Both the position numbers and the translations under genes were made by a program. A stretch of DNA of 64,000 bases from Paenibacillus oceani (lineage in GTDB: Bacteria > Bacillota > Bacilli > Paenibacillales > NBRC-103111): assembly GCF_014705615.1 (NCBI RefSeq), contig NZ_JACXJA010000005.1, forward strand, positions 124,001 through 188,000. The letters are read 5' to 3'. A model generated the notes under the pieces. That model was not told the DNA's origin and did not search any database. It was given only the letters and a program-made list of their open reading frames with translations. Numbering within the stretch: the stretch's first letter is position 1; each line of letters opens with the position of its first letter. Below, piece after piece: positions 1-8,761 of this stretch.

Positions 1-1539
1 GATGCATTCGCTCAACTGGTCCGCCAATTCGGCGATATGGCCTATGCCGTCGCCTGCAATCAACTGAACGACCCTTATCTGGCCGAGGATGCGGTGCAGG
101 AATCGTTTGCCGAAGCTTTCGTTCATTTATCCCGCCTGCGCGACCCGAATGCTTTTCCCGGCTGGTTCAAGACGATTGTTACCCGCCAATGCAACCGGAT
201 TGTGCGCCGGAACCGGGAATCGTCCTTGCCGTACGAATTCGTGTCACAGCTCGCCTCCGACCAGCCCTCGCCGCACGAACTGGCGGAGAAAAGGGAATTC
301 CGCCGGATGATTCACCGGTCCGTCTCCGTCCTGCCCTACCGGCTGAGGGCCGCGGTCCAGCTGTTCTATATTCACGGGTATTCCCTCGCCGAAATTTCGG
401 CCTTTCTCGGAACGCCGGTCCCGGCCTTGAAGAAACGTTTGTTTGACGCCAGACACAAATTGAGAAGCGTGATACCGGTTGCGGATTTCGTATCCGTATT
501 CCGGGAGCTGAATGAAGGAGGAAGTAAGGTGCTGCACATTGTTAACGGCGATTCGGTAGTGGAAACTTTAAAGCAGGGGGTCGTTCAGGGGGACATTTTG
601 GTATGGCGGGAAATTTATTCGGAAGGTCCGGTATTTGCCGAGCAGGCGAATCCGGACGCCCTCGCTTTCCGGGCTTCCCGCTTGGAGCAGACGCTCGGGA
701 TTCCGCGCGATCTGTTTTTATCCGGCTGTGAGGCGCAGGAGCGGCAGCTGGCCGGATTTCGCGACTATGACGAGATCGTGTTATGGTTCGAGTACGACTT
801 GTTCGACCAGACGATGCTTTGTTACTTGCTCGACTGGTTTTCGAGACAATCGCTGGGACGGACGAAGCTGCATTTGTTATGCATCGGGTCGTTTCCCGGA
901 ATCGAGAACTTTCGGGGATTGGGCCAATTATCGTCCGGGCAATTGACATCGTTATCCGGAACGTGGAATCCGGTCAACCACTCGGAGCTGGAACTGGGCA
1001 GCCGCGCCTGGCAAGCGTTCGTTTCCCCGGACCCGCGCCCGCTGGCCGCGCTGCTTCAGGAAGACTGCTCCGCTCTGCCCTATCTCAAGGAAGCGTTTCG
1101 GTTCCACCTGTCGCGGTACCCTTCGGTGCACAACGGACTCGGAATCGTGGAGCAGTTGCTGCTGGAGCAGCTTGCCGGCGGCATCGACCGGCCGTTTGAA
1201 CTGTTCAGCCGGGTCGGAGCGAAGGTGAACTGGTTCGGCATGGGCGATATCCAGTTCTGGTCCATTCTGCGTTCGCTGGCGCAGGGACGGGAAGCCCTTC
1301 TTCGTCTGGAAGGCGCGTCCGATTTCCCCGGTCTCACAGGCCCCCCGCCGGAATTCGGCAGCAGCCGCCTTGTCCTGACCGAGACCGGCCGTAATGTGCT
1401 CGAAGGAGCGCTGGATCGGATCGCAGTGCAAGGAATCGACTGCTGGCTGGGCGGCGTCCATCTGCATGCGGGTTCCCCCGACTGGCGGTGGGACCCGGAG
1501 CGACAAACGATTGTACGGATGGAACCCGGTCCGGAGTAA
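1..1539 (+). CDS. ECF sigma factor fused to a DUF1835 domain (5' end outside window)
   Basis: The reading frame is open from base 1, so the true start lies upstream; the first in-frame ATG is at 37. Numbering from that ATG, residues 1-60 match sigma-70 region 2 (the LAEDAVQESFAEAF stretch) and about 90-150 match region 4 (LPYRLRAAVQLFYIHGYSLAEI). From about residue 165 the protein becomes a DUF1835-type domain beginning VLHIVNGDSV and running to the stop, with LWFEYDLFDQ near residue 250. The sigma part should direct RNA polymerase to a small regulon; the role of DUF1835 is unknown to me. A classical ECF sigma would end near residue 160, so this is a fusion. An excellent internal ribosome binding site precedes an in-frame GTG at 529, exactly at the domain junction, so the DUF1835 part may also be made alone. 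No anti-sigma gene is visible. Confidence 0.85.
   Translation, partial: DAFAQLVRQFGDMAYAVACNQLNDPYLAEDAVQESFAEAFVHLSRLRDPNAFPGWFKTIVTRQCNRIVRRNRESSLPYEFVSQLASDQPSPHELAEKREFRRMIHRSVSVLPYRLRAAVQLFYIHGYSLAEISAFLGTPVPALKKRLFDARHKLRSVIPVADFVSVFRELNEGGSKVLHIVNGDSVVETLKQGVVQGDILVWREIYSEGPVFAEQANPDALAFRASRLEQTLGIPRDLFLSGCEAQERQLAGFRDYDEIVLWFEYDLFDQTMLCYLLDWFSRQSLGRTKLHLLCIGSFPGIENFRGLGQLSSGQLTSLSGTWNPVNHSELELGSRAWQAFVSPDPRPLAALLQEDCSALPYLKEAFRFHLSRYPSVHNGLGIVEQLLLEQLAGGIDRPFELFSRVGAKVNWFGMGDIQFWSILRSLAQGREALLRLEGASDFPGLTGPPPEFGSSRLVLTETGRNVLEGALDRIAVQGIDCWLGGVHLHAGSPDWRWDPERQTIVRMEPGPE
515..531 (+). promoter_or_regulatory. Internal ribosome binding site and GTG start at the sigma/DUF1835 junction
   Basis: AAGGAGG at 515-521 stands 7 nt before an in-frame GTG at 529-531, whose codons read VLHIVNGD, the beginning of the DUF1835 homology. 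This is as strong as any real start in the window. It suggests two ancestral adjacent genes fused by loss of a stop codon, with possible internal initiation still active. Sequence seen directly; use inferred. Confidence 0.5.
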
Positions 1540-1580
1540 GGAGACACATGCGACACCAAAGGACTTAAAAACCGCAATTC

Positions 1581-1642
1581 GCCAACTGCCCGTTATCGTG
1601 CTGGCACGACATGTGCATCCGGCCCGAGGCGGGGCGGTTGGC
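1581..1642. repeat. Imperfect inverted repeat between convergent genes, possible terminator
   Basis: The arms GCCAACTGCCC (1581-1591) and GGGCGGTTGGC (1632-1642) are complementary with one G-U or C-A position. They enclose a second small hairpin (CGTGC/GCACG). On the minus strand a run of five T follows nine bases later, so it could end the DeoR transcript. The stem is imperfect and the loop long. Nothing else is seen in 1540-1737. Confidence 0.3.
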
Positions 1643-1737
1643 CCTTCTTCCGGCGTATGGAGCGTATCGCCGCCACGTCCCGAGCTGTCCCCGGACGCGT
1701 CTATTCGAACCGCTCGCCTCCCGCCGCCAGCCCGCAC

Positions 1738-2523
1738 TCAAAGCGCATGAATCCAGTTCACATCCAGCTCCTGCATGATCTCTCTCCACTCTTCCGGCAT
1801 ATCTACGTCGCATACGATGGTATCCACCTGCTCCAGATCGGCCATCTTATAAAAACGGGCTTCCCCCAGCTTGGAGTGGTCGGTCAGGACGACCGTCCGT
1901 CTGGAGTGTTCGATAATTTTGCGGGCGAGCTGCCCCCGTTCGGCATCGAACCCGGTAATTCCCCGCTCCGGCGTTACGCCGTCAACCGAGATGAAGGCGA
2001 TGTCCGCATAAAATTGTTCGACCGCCTGTTCCGCGATCGAACCGGATACCCGGGCGTGAGCCGCATTCACTTTGCCGCCGAGAAAATACGCTTGTCCGGT
2101 AAACAGCCCTTTGTTCATATAGTCGATCAGCAGATGGAGCGCAGGCACGGCAAATGTCAGCACGGTCACATTGCGCTTATCCGACAAATAATGGATCACC
2201 TGCTGCGTCGTCGTGCCGTCGTCGATAAAAACGACGTCGTTGTCCTCCACCAGCGTAACGCCCGCCCGGCCGATGCGTCTCTTCTCTTCGGCAAACAACA
2301 CTTCGCGGTTCAAATACGGCGGCTCCTCGCGCGACGGATTGAGCTTGACCGCTCCGCCGTACACCCGCTTCAGCTTGCGTTTGGCCTCCAGCTCCTCCAG
2401 ATATCTTCGGATCGACTCGGAGGATACGCCGAACTGCTCCACCAGCTCCTGCGTCGTCACTTTCCCCTCGCTCTCAAGCCTGTCCAGTATCCAATGTTTT
2501 CTCTCCTCGCCTGCAAGCGACAT
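1738..2523 (-). CDS. DeoR/GlpR-family transcriptional regulator
   Basis: A 261-residue DeoR-type repressor. The N-terminal winged helix-turn-helix spans about residues 1-60, with the typical VTTQELVEQFGVSSESIRRYL helix pair. The DeoR C-terminal sensor domain (about 75-235) contains the sugar-phosphate pocket signature IDDGTTTQQV and later DGV and DHSKLG motifs. These regulators usually sense phosphorylated sugar intermediates. The ATG at 2523 is chosen over one seven codons upstream because GGGAGCT precedes it at good spacing. No sugar operon is adjacent: the gene is convergent with the sigma fusion and divergent from the Rrf2 gene, so its targets cannot be named from here. Confidence 0.88.
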   Translation of the reverse strand: MSLAGEERKHWILDRLESEGKVTTQELVEQFGVSSESIRRYLEELEAKRKLKRVYGGAVKLNPSREEPPYLNREVLFAEEKRRIGRAGVTLVEDNDVVFIDDGTTTQQVIHYLSDKRNVTVLTFAVPALHLLIDYMNKGLFTGQAYFLGGKVNAAHARVSGSIAEQAVEQFYADIAFISVDGVTPERGITGFDAERGQLARKIIEHSRRTVVLTDHSKLGEARFYKMADLEQVDTIVCDVDMPEEWREIMQELDVNWIHAL

Positions 2524-2690
2524 CCGATCAGCTCCCGGAAACATATTCGTATTTTGCCATTATACCACGTTTGTCTCCACAATCTGTATACAACCGCCCT
2601 CCTGGTGGTCCGCCGGCAGACGGCAACGATAAGAAACCGCTTTTCAAATCGGACGGGAAGCGTCACAATAGAGAGGGAGGTGGAACTTGG

Positions 2691-3149
2691 ATGACGACAC
2701 CGGGCAATCAACACCCTTCAACGCCGAAAAGGCTCGGATACGCCCTGCAAACCTTAATCTTGCTGTCCAGACATCAGGACGGCGTCTGTCCCAGCTGCAA
2801 TATGGCGGAGAGCATCGAATCCCAGGCGGCGCTGCTGCGCCGTATTTTGGCGCGGCTGGCCAGCCACGGGTTGGTCGAGGCAAAGGAAGGGCGGGACGGC
2901 GGATACCGGCTCGCCAAGCCGCCTGAGGCGATTACGATCGCGGACGTCTACGTCGCTATGCAGGTCGAAGAACCGCTTACCCGCGGCTTGATCGATTCCA
3001 CCTCAAGCGGAATGTTCGGACAAGAGATGCAGGCCGTCTTCGCCGGATTGACGGAAGATTTGGAGAGACGGCTGCTGGACGGGCTTCGCCGGCAAACGGT
3101 CGCAGATCTGATCCGCTCGCTCGAATGCCATACCCGGGCCGCCAGATGA
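2691..3149 (+). CDS. Rrf2-family transcriptional regulator
   Basis: A 152-residue protein of the Rrf2 family. The winged helix is about residues 10-85, with the family signature LLRRILARLASHGLV followed by GRDGGYRLAKPPEAITIADV. A GAGGGAGGTGG ribosome binding site precedes the ATG at 2691. The IscR-like triple-cysteine iron-sulfur motif is absent; instead a CPSC pair lies near residues 33-36, in the loop before the recognition helix, and one Cys lies near the C-terminus. A thiol or metal sensor is conceivable but unproven. It is transcribed alone, divergent from the DeoR gene and followed by a hairpin terminator. Confidence 0.82.
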   Translation: MTTPGNQHPSTPKRLGYALQTLILLSRHQDGVCPSCNMAESIESQAALLRRILARLASHGLVEAKEGRDGGYRLAKPPEAITIADVYVAMQVEEPLTRGLIDSTSSGMFGQEMQAVFAGLTEDLERRLLDGLRRQTVADLIRSLECHTRAAR

Positions 3150-3226
3150 GGACCGAATCGGGGGCTGCTCCCGTACCTCATCCCCTATAAGGAAACAGCT
3201 TCGCATGATTTCCTGAGCCTGAATGA

Positions 3227-3266
3227 AGAAAAGCTTCTGCACAGGCGGCAGCTTTTCTCGTTGTTT
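3227..3266 (+). terminator. Rho-independent terminator of the Rrf2 gene
   Basis: A 9-bp perfect stem, AGAAAAGCT paired with AGCTTTTCT (3227-3235 and 3250-3258), extended by a short inner stem and followed by CGTTGTTT. It lies 77 bases after the Rrf2 stop codon. Confidence 0.6.
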
Positions 3267-3310
3267 AGGTCATGACGAGCCCCTACAACTACCAATAAGG
3301 CACTCCCTAC

Positions 3311-3368
3311 AAAAAAGAATCCCTCCTGACTTCGCATCAAGGATGCGTCCGGAACGGATTCTTTTTTT
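3311..3368. terminator. Bidirectional terminator between the Rrf2 and SulP genes
   Basis: AAAAAAGAATCC (3311-3322) pairs with GGATTCTTTTTT (3356-3367), with a second nested GCATC/GATGC stem inside. A-rich and T-rich flanks give a U-tract on both strands. It is 12 bases past the SulP stop on the minus strand. Confidence 0.8.
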
Positions 3369-3379
3369 GCTGGCGCTCG

Positions 3380-4831
3380 TTAGGGATTGGCCGGAACGGC
3401 CAGCCCCAGCTTGTCGACGAGCTGCCGGCTTTGCTCGTTAAGCCCGACGAGTTGTACCTGTTTACCCGCTTGCGCATATTTGGCCTGTACTTTGGCTATC
3501 GCCTTAACCGCCGACTGGTCCCACACATGCGAATGCGCAAAGTCGATCCGCACGATATCGGGGTCTTCCGTTACTGCAAACAAATCGGCGAACGGATACA
3601 CCGTTCCGAAGAACAGCTGCCCGTACACCGTATAGGTGCGGACGCCTTGATGCTCGGAGGCGGTCGTCCGGATCGACGCCATTTTCCACGCAAATATAAT
3701 CGCGCTTAGTACCACCCCGGCAATAACTCCTTTGGACAAATCATGAGTGACGACGACAATCGCCACGGTTGCGATCATCACGACCGCATCGCCAAGCGGA
3801 ACTTTACGAAGCTCCGTTAAGGAACGCCAGTCAAACGTGCCGATCGAGACCATAAACATGACGCCGACGAGAGCGGCCATCGGAATTTGCTTCACTACAT
3901 TCCCGAGCACGAGGATGAGAAAAAGCAGGAACATACCGGCCACGAACGTGGACAGCCTCGTTCGCCCTCCCGATTTGACGTTGATAACCGACTGTCCGAT
4001 CATCGCGCAGCCCGCCATGCCGCCGAAGAAGCCGGTCACCACGTTGGCAATGCCCTGTCCTTTGACTTCCCGGTTTTTATCGCTTGGCGTATTCGTCATC
4101 TCGTCCACAATCGTTGCCGTAAGCAGCGATTCCATAATGCCGACTAGCGCCAGCGAGAACGAATATGGCAGCACGATCCACAATGTGTCCAGCGTGACCG
4201 GAACTTGCGGAAGATGAAATACCGGCAGCGAACTGGAAATAGTCCCCATATCACCGACCGTTTTCACATCGATTCCCGTACCGATCACAATAGCCGATAT
4301 GACGATAATCGCTGCTAATGCCGAAGGGAACACCTTTGTCAATCGGGGAAGAAGATAGATGATGGCCAGCGTCGCGGCGACGAGCACATACATCAGCCAG
4401 CCCTCTCCTGCAAAATGCGTCAGTTGCGCCATAAAGATCAAAATCGCCAAAGCGTTGACAAATCCGGTTAAAACCGAATGGGGTACGAACGTAATCAGCT
4501 TGCCGATTCGCAGAACGCCCATCAACACCTGCAATATCCCGGTAACTACCGTAGCCGCGAACAAATACTCGACTCCATGCTGCTTCACCAATGTAACCAT
4601 CACAAGCGCCATCGCTCCGGTCGCCGCCGAGATCATCGCGGGCCTGCCTCCGACAAATGCGATAATGACGGCGATGCAAAACGAGGCATACAACCCGACC
4701 ATCGGGTCCACGCCCGCAATGAGCGAGAATGCGATCGCCTCCGGAATGAGCGCCAAAGCAACTGTAATGCCGGACAACACGTCTGCTCTCACGGTCGATA
4801 CGTTCCAATTATTCAATTTTCCGCCAAACAC
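3380..4831 (-). CDS. SulP-family inorganic anion transporter with C-terminal STAS domain
   Basis: About 483 residues with some ten hydrophobic segments from about residue 15 to 375, then a cytoplasmic STAS domain (about 385-480) containing [19 protein letters not shown]. The N-terminal membrane part shows the SulP pattern [21 protein letters not shown] and [15 protein letters not shown]. Family members import sulfate, bicarbonate or related anions by proton or sodium coupling; the substrate cannot be read from sequence. The GTG at 4831 is preferred to a TTG two codons earlier because GGGGGAG is 8 nt before the GTG but only 2 nt before the TTG. It stands alone, with no sulfate-assimilation or carbonic anhydrase gene nearby. 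Confidence 0.9.
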   Translation of the reverse strand: MFGGKLNNWNVSTVRADVLSGITVALALIPEAIAFSLIAGVDPMVGLYASFCIAVIIAFVGGRPAMISAATGAMALVMVTLVKQHGVEYLFAATVVTGILQVLMGVLRIGKLITFVPHSVLTGFVNALAILIFMAQLTHFAGEGWLMYVLVAATLAIIYLLPRLTKVFPSALAAIIVISAIVIGTGIDVKTVGDMGTISSSLPVFHLPQVPVTLDTLWIVLPYSFSLALVGIMESLLTATIVDEMTNTPSDKNREVKGQGIANVVTGFFGGMAGCAMIGQSVINVKSGGRTRLSTFVAGMFLLFLILVLGNVVKQIPMAALVGVMFMVSIGTFDWRSLTELRKVPLGDAVVMIATVAIVVVTHDLSKGVIAGVVLSAIIFAWKMASIRTTASEHQGVRTYTVYGQLFFGTVYPFADLFAVTEDPDIVRIDFAHSHVWDQSAVKAIAKVQAKYAQAGKQVQLVGLNEQSRQLVDKLGLAVPANP

Positions 4832-5058
4832 AGGCAAAACTCCCCCTCTTATCGTTGTATCGTTGACTTTCCACTCTCAGAAAAGTCGGGTCCGATGTTC
4901 GCCAGTAGCCATTATACATAAAACGTTCGGATGGGACGAGTCCGGCAGTGTCGAATGAAAGCGCTTGTATAATCGTTATCCTTACTAATCCTCTTGCTTA
5001 CGAATTATTTCCGACTGATTCGTCTGCACGCGTTGGCCGAGCCAGGCCAAGCACCAAT

Positions 5059-5100
5059 AGACGCTCCCCGAACCACTTCTGAAGTGGATAGGAAGCGTCT
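5059..5100. repeat. Nested hairpin in an otherwise empty 4838-5144 interval
   Basis: The outer arms AGACGCT and AGCGTCT (5059-5065, 5094-5100) enclose a tight inner hairpin CCACTT-CTG-AAGTGG (5073-5087). There is no T-run on either side, so it is not a standard terminator. The rest of 4838-5144 shows no gene; it contains the upstream region of the SulP gene. Confidence 0.45.
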
Positions 5101-5144
5101 GCCGCAGCAGTATGGACTCCAGTCGAACTTGGAGCAACTTGACC

Positions 5145-5679
5145 TCAACTCCCGGCGCCTTGTTTCCGGTCCGCCCGGGGCCTTCTCCTGCGCGCCGTAA
5201 GAAACGCCACCAAAGCGGTTATGAATCCGATCACCGCTCCCGTTACCGAAGCGACGGATACAATCATCAATCCATACCTGCGATACCCGGTATCGTACAG
5301 CAGCAGGCCCAGCGCCGTAGCGCCAAACAAAGACAACAGGACGACCGACCAATAACCGATCTTCGCCGGTCCGGATATAAATTCCGGTATACGGATCACA
5401 TCACGTCTGCTATGTATAAAAGCAACAAACACCAGCAGCTCGATCGCCATGCACTAGCTTGTGAAAAAGATAACACATCAGGATGGAAACCGGCAGCCCA
5501 ATCGTCAGCATCCCCATCGGAGAATGACCGAAACCGGTATCGGCCGGCCGGAGCACGACGAAATTCATCAAATCCGGCGCCAGCGTTCCCGCTACGAGTC
5601 CGGTTCTGTTGAATTTGTTCGGAAAAAGCTTGTCGATCGCGATAGCCGTTACCGGATGAGCGGGCGTGTAAGGCATCAA
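5145..5679 (-). pseudogene. DUF4184-family membrane protein, frameshifted and shortened
   Basis: The N-terminal frame (start at 5679) gives 89 residues beginning MMPYTPAHPVTAIAIDKLFP, with GLVAGTLAPDLMNF and ending in LFHKLVHGDRAA. This is the N-terminal pattern of DUF4184 integral membrane proteins (TPAHP, then GxxAPDxxxF, then FHxLV). It stops at 5410. A second frame overlapping it, from 5450 to 5145, encodes two further membrane segments (YWSVVLLSLFGATALGLLLY and a following one) ending in an Arg-rich tail, as a DUF4184 C-terminus would. Together they make about 180 residues against roughly 230-260 expected, so the middle appears deleted and the join is out of frame. Expression as two short proteins is possible but less likely. 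Confidence 0.6.
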
Positions 5680-5822
5680 GCACCTCCGGCAGCAAAATCG
5701 GGGACGGTATCATCAGGATAAGTCACCGATACAAAACGTATCAGATCCTGTTTTATCTGTCAAATCCGATCCGCCTCCTTATCATTGCGTCTTTAACCGC
5801 TAATCGCGCTTATCCCTAGCGG

Positions 5823-6575
5823 TCAGACAGTCAGCACTACAGGCCCCTCGCTGGTCACCACAACCGTATGCTCGAATTGCGCGACGAGACTGCCGTCCGG
5901 CGTCCGGATCGTCCAGCCGTCCTGTTCCTCCAAGACGTATTCCGCACCTGTGGACAAAAACGTTTCGATAGCGACCACGACACCGTTCTGAAGCAGCCGT
6001 CCGTCCTTTTTATTCTCAAAATTCACGATATCGCCCGGCTCCTCGTGAAGCTTTCTCCCTACACCGTGCCCGGCCAGATTGCGAATGACCGTAAACCCGC
6101 TTCGGCGGGCTTCGCGTTCGATCGCTTTGCCGATCCGGTTCAGCTTCGCCCCCGGCTTCGCTTCCGCGATTGCCAGATCCAGCGCAGTCCGCGAGCTGTC
6201 GACCAGCCGCCGCTTCAGCTCCGTATTCAAACCGTTCCCTTCAACGACGATCGTAGCTCCGGTGTCGGCGTAATACCCGTCCAGCTCGGCCGAGACGTCT
6301 ACGTTGACCATATCGCCCGTGCGGATTTTTCTGCGCCCCGGGATGCCGTGTGCGGCGACGTCGTTCAGGCTGATGCACGTCACACCCGGAAAATTATAGG
6401 TTTTGCGCGGAGCGGAGACGGCCCCGTGCTCCTTCAGCACCGATTCGCCGATCGCATCCAGCTCGGCCGTCGTCATACCGGGACGAACCGAACGCAGCAT
6501 CGAGTCGCGCGCCATCGCCACAATCCGGCCGATTCGTCTAAGTCCCGCCCAGTCTTTCTCATTCTCAACTGTCAT
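5823..6575 (-). CDS. map: Type I methionine aminopeptidase
   Basis: A 250-residue metalloprotease that removes the initiator methionine from nascent proteins. The metal ligands of the family are visible: Asp in VNVDVSAELDG and DGYYADTGAT, His in NLAGHGVGRKLHEEPG, and the glutamates in VVAIETFLSTG and AQFEHTVVV. The substrate His lies in NDVAAHGIPG. Length and motif order fit type I enzymes without an N-terminal zinc-finger extension. The ATG at 6575 follows GGGAGGG by 6 nt; an ATG five codons earlier lies inside that ribosome binding site. It is not in the usual secY-adk-map cluster, so it is probably a second, stand-alone copy like those of other Bacilli. Confidence 0.93.
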   Translation of the reverse strand: MTVENEKDWAGLRRIGRIVAMARDSMLRSVRPGMTTAELDAIGESVLKEHGAVSAPRKTYNFPGVTCISLNDVAAHGIPGRRKIRTGDMVNVDVSAELDGYYADTGATIVVEGNGLNTELKRRLVDSSRTALDLAIAEAKPGAKLNRIGKAIEREARRSGFTVIRNLAGHGVGRKLHEEPGDIVNFENKKDGRLLQNGVVVAIETFLSTGAEYVLEEQDGWTIRTPDGSLVAQFEHTVVVTSEGPVVLTV

Positions 6576-6605
6576 CGCAATCCCTCCCACTGCCTATGTT
6601 TCGGA

Positions 6606-7244
6606 TCAGGAGCTGCCTCTTTTGCGGATGATCCGGTACCCCTTGCGCAGCATGTTCAGCAGCGGATTCGGGATCGGAACCGTCACGCGCAGCAGAAGCG
6701 GCTTATAAAACAAATTATACATCCTTTTGAAATCGTCCCACATCGCACAGTGCTCGTCTTTCAGAAAATCCGATACGTCCAGAACCGCTCCGCGCCCGTC
6801 GATCATCATCACATTTTTGCCGTGAACGTCGTGCGGATTAAGCCCTTGCTTCCGCGCATAATCGAGCGCCTTATCGATATCGGTAATAACCCGCTCCGGA
6901 ATCCGGATTCCTCTTCGCAAACATTCGTACAGCGTCACTCCGGTAAGCCGCTTTAGAACGAGAAACGTATCGTCTGCATAATAACATTCCGAATAGGCCG
7001 GATGACACCCCAGTTTCCGGTATACCTGGATCTCATCGGGCAGTCCGGGACGGCCTTCGGCATAAATTTTGACGACTCTATCCGGCTCAGCCGGATGGAG
7101 CAGTACCGCCGCATAATTGCCGGCGCCAACTACCCTCCACGGCTTGGGTACGAAGACCACTTCAACCGGTTCGTACGGATCCAAACTGCGGATACTCAGC
7201 TGCGGCAACAGCTCGTCTTTCACCTGTTTCACATACGGTATCAT
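6606..7244 (-). CDS. Small serine/threonine protein kinase-like protein (YrzF-like)
   Basis: A 212-residue protein with a compact kinase-like fold: a glycine-rich strand VVGAGNYAAVLL, a candidate ATP lysine in VVKIYAEG with a following conserved Glu (DEIQVYRKLG), a catalytic-loop motif PHDVHGKNVMM matching HxDxxxxN, and a degenerate metal motif LDVSDF. It resembles the short bacterial RIO/Ser-Thr kinase-like proteins such as Bacillus YrzF, from memory. The substrate is unknown. The ATG at 7244 is chosen for its GGAGAG at moderate spacing; an in-frame ATG at 7292 is possible. The map gene follows 30 bases downstream on the same strand, so the two may be cotranscribed. Confidence 0.7.
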   Translation of the reverse strand: MIPYVKQVKDELLPQLSIRSLDPYEPVEVVFVPKPWRVVGAGNYAAVLLHPAEPDRVVKIYAEGRPGLPDEIQVYRKLGCHPAYSECYYADDTFLVLKRLTGVTLYECLRRGIRIPERVITDIDKALDYARKQGLNPHDVHGKNVMMIDGRGAVLDVSDFLKDEHCAMWDDFKRMYNLFYKPLLLRVTVPIPNPLLNMLRKGYRIIRKRGSS

Positions 7245-7384
7245 CAGCAACACACTCTCCCGGACATCACACGGCCGCCGCATGCCGGACATCCTAATCA
7301 GCTACCGGTTTCCCGGTACTAGAATTATCCGGCAAATTCGCGCTTCCGTCAATTCTCCTCCGGATAAAATGAGCGCTTGTACGG

Positions 7385-8761
7385 TTACGGCGCAGTCAAA
7401 CCGCCCGAGTCTAACGGTATCGATACGGCCACTCTCGTACCGGCGCCAAGCCGGCTTCGCACTGCAATCGTGCCCCCGTGGCGGCTCACTATATTTTTGG
7501 CGATCGACAGACCGAGCCCGAAGCCGCCGGTATGCCGTTCCCGGGCATGGTCGACCCGGTAAAACCGGTCGAAGATGTAGGGAAGCTCCTTCTCCTCAAA
7601 TCCGATCCCCCGGTCCTCCACCTCGAACCGGACCGTCTGCTCATGGGAGGCGGCCCGGATTCGTACCGGCTTGGAGCTGTACTTCACGGCGTTATCCAGC
7701 AAGATGATCAGCAGCTGTCTGAGCTTCTCCGGATCGCCGGTCATCGGGATGGACTTCGCTTCGCATTCCACCTCGATCCGCCGCTGAAACCCGATCTCCA
7801 TCGCCGCCGCCGCCGCACGGATGACGGCCAGCATGTCCATCGGCTGCGGCTTCAGCCGGTCCTCCCTTTCCGTATCGGCAAGCTGCATCAGCGCCTCTAC
7901 CAAACCTTTAAGCCGGTTCGCCTCGTCTTGAATCGCTTCCACCGCTTCGTCCCGCAGCGCGGGATCTTTGCCGCCCCATCTCCGGAGCATGTCGGCATAA
8001 CTTGCGATAATCGTCAGCGGAGTTCTCAGCTCGTGCGAAGCGTCGACGACGAATCTTTTCTGCTTGAGCACCTGCTCCTCCAGCCGGGCGATCATCTCGT
8101 TGAACGTAGTGCCGATTTTGCCAAGCTCGTCGGTTTTGTTCGTAAACCCGTCGTCGAGTTTACGGAACGTGCCGCTTTGCTGAATCATGTGCATCGTATT
8201 GTACAGCTGCCGGAGCGGTAAAAATATAAACCGGGAATAAAAAAAGCTGCCGATCACCGAGATCATAACCGCCCCGACCGAGGCGAGGACGATGGCCGAC
8301 AACAACACATCCATATAATCGTTCCACCGGTGAAGCAGCCGCCCAATCTCCAGCACGCCGATTTGTTCATTTTGGGTCTGGATCGGCACGAGCACATACA
8401 TATACCGTAGCCGGTCGATCCGCTTGATCAGAAACAGCCTGCGATCGACAACTTGAGGCGGCTTAAGCGCGATCGCCTCGTTGTTCAGCAGCTGCACCTT
8501 CACCTTGCCGTCCATGCCGACGATCCGGATCATCTCGTCGCTGACATGAAACTCGGCGAACAGCTTATTCGGACTGCGCCAGTTTTTCGGATCGAGCACC
8601 TGCTTGTTTTCGAGAATCGACTTCGCCTTGGTCAGCATCAGCTCTTTCTCGCTTTTCGTCGTAATGTTGATGACGAACCAATACAGGAACCCGCTGAACA
8701 GCACGAGGATGAACACGAGCCAGGCCGAGGATAACACCATTAACCGGACGCGGAGACTCAT
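7385..8761 (-). CDS. Membrane sensor histidine kinase (HAMP, HisKA, HATPase)
   Basis: A 458-residue OmpR-class sensor kinase. The first membrane helix is about residues 9-31, an extracytoplasmic sensor region about 32-165 contains basic and hydrophobic stretches, and a second helix spans about 166-190. HAMP follows (FLPLRQLYNTMHMI), then the H-box DASHELRTPLTIIASYADML with its phosphoacceptor His near 243, then N-box DNAVKYSS and G-boxes DRGIGF and GFGLGLSIAKNI. It overlaps the upstream response-regulator gene by 4 bases (ATGA), implying translational coupling and partnership. Overall architecture resembles ArlS or YkoH; the signal is not apparent. Confidence 0.93.
   Translation of the reverse strand: MSLRVRLMVLSSAWLVFILVLFSGFLYWFVINITTKSEKELMLTKAKSILENKQVLDPKNWRSPNKLFAEFHVSDEMIRIVGMDGKVKVQLLNNEAIALKPPQVVDRRLFLIKRIDRLRYMYVLVPIQTQNEQIGVLEIGRLLHRWNDYMDVLLSAIVLASVGAVMISVIGSFFYSRFIFLPLRQLYNTMHMIQQSGTFRKLDDGFTNKTDELGKIGTTFNEMIARLEEQVLKQKRFVVDASHELRTPLTIIASYADMLRRWGGKDPALRDEAVEAIQDEANRLKGLVEALMQLADTEREDRLKPQPMDMLAVIRAAAAAMEIGFQRRIEVECEAKSIPMTGDPEKLRQLLIILLDNAVKYSSKPVRIRAASHEQTVRFEVEDRGIGFEEKELPYIFDRFYRVDHARERHTGGFGLGLSIAKNIVSRHGGTIAVRSRLGAGTRVAVSIPLDSGGLTAP

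Noticed and set aside
1657-2694. A 345-codon plus-strand frame opposite the DeoR gene
   Set aside because: Same reason: its composition mirrors the DeoR codons on the other strand and no known domain is seen.
3380-4831. Specific assignment of the SulP protein as a sulfate or bicarbonate transporter
   Set aside because: Family membership is clear, but no residue or neighbour seen here decides the anion.
5059-5100. Terminator for the DUF4184 remnant
   Set aside because: The hairpin is good but no T-run follows on either strand; kept only as a structural repeat.
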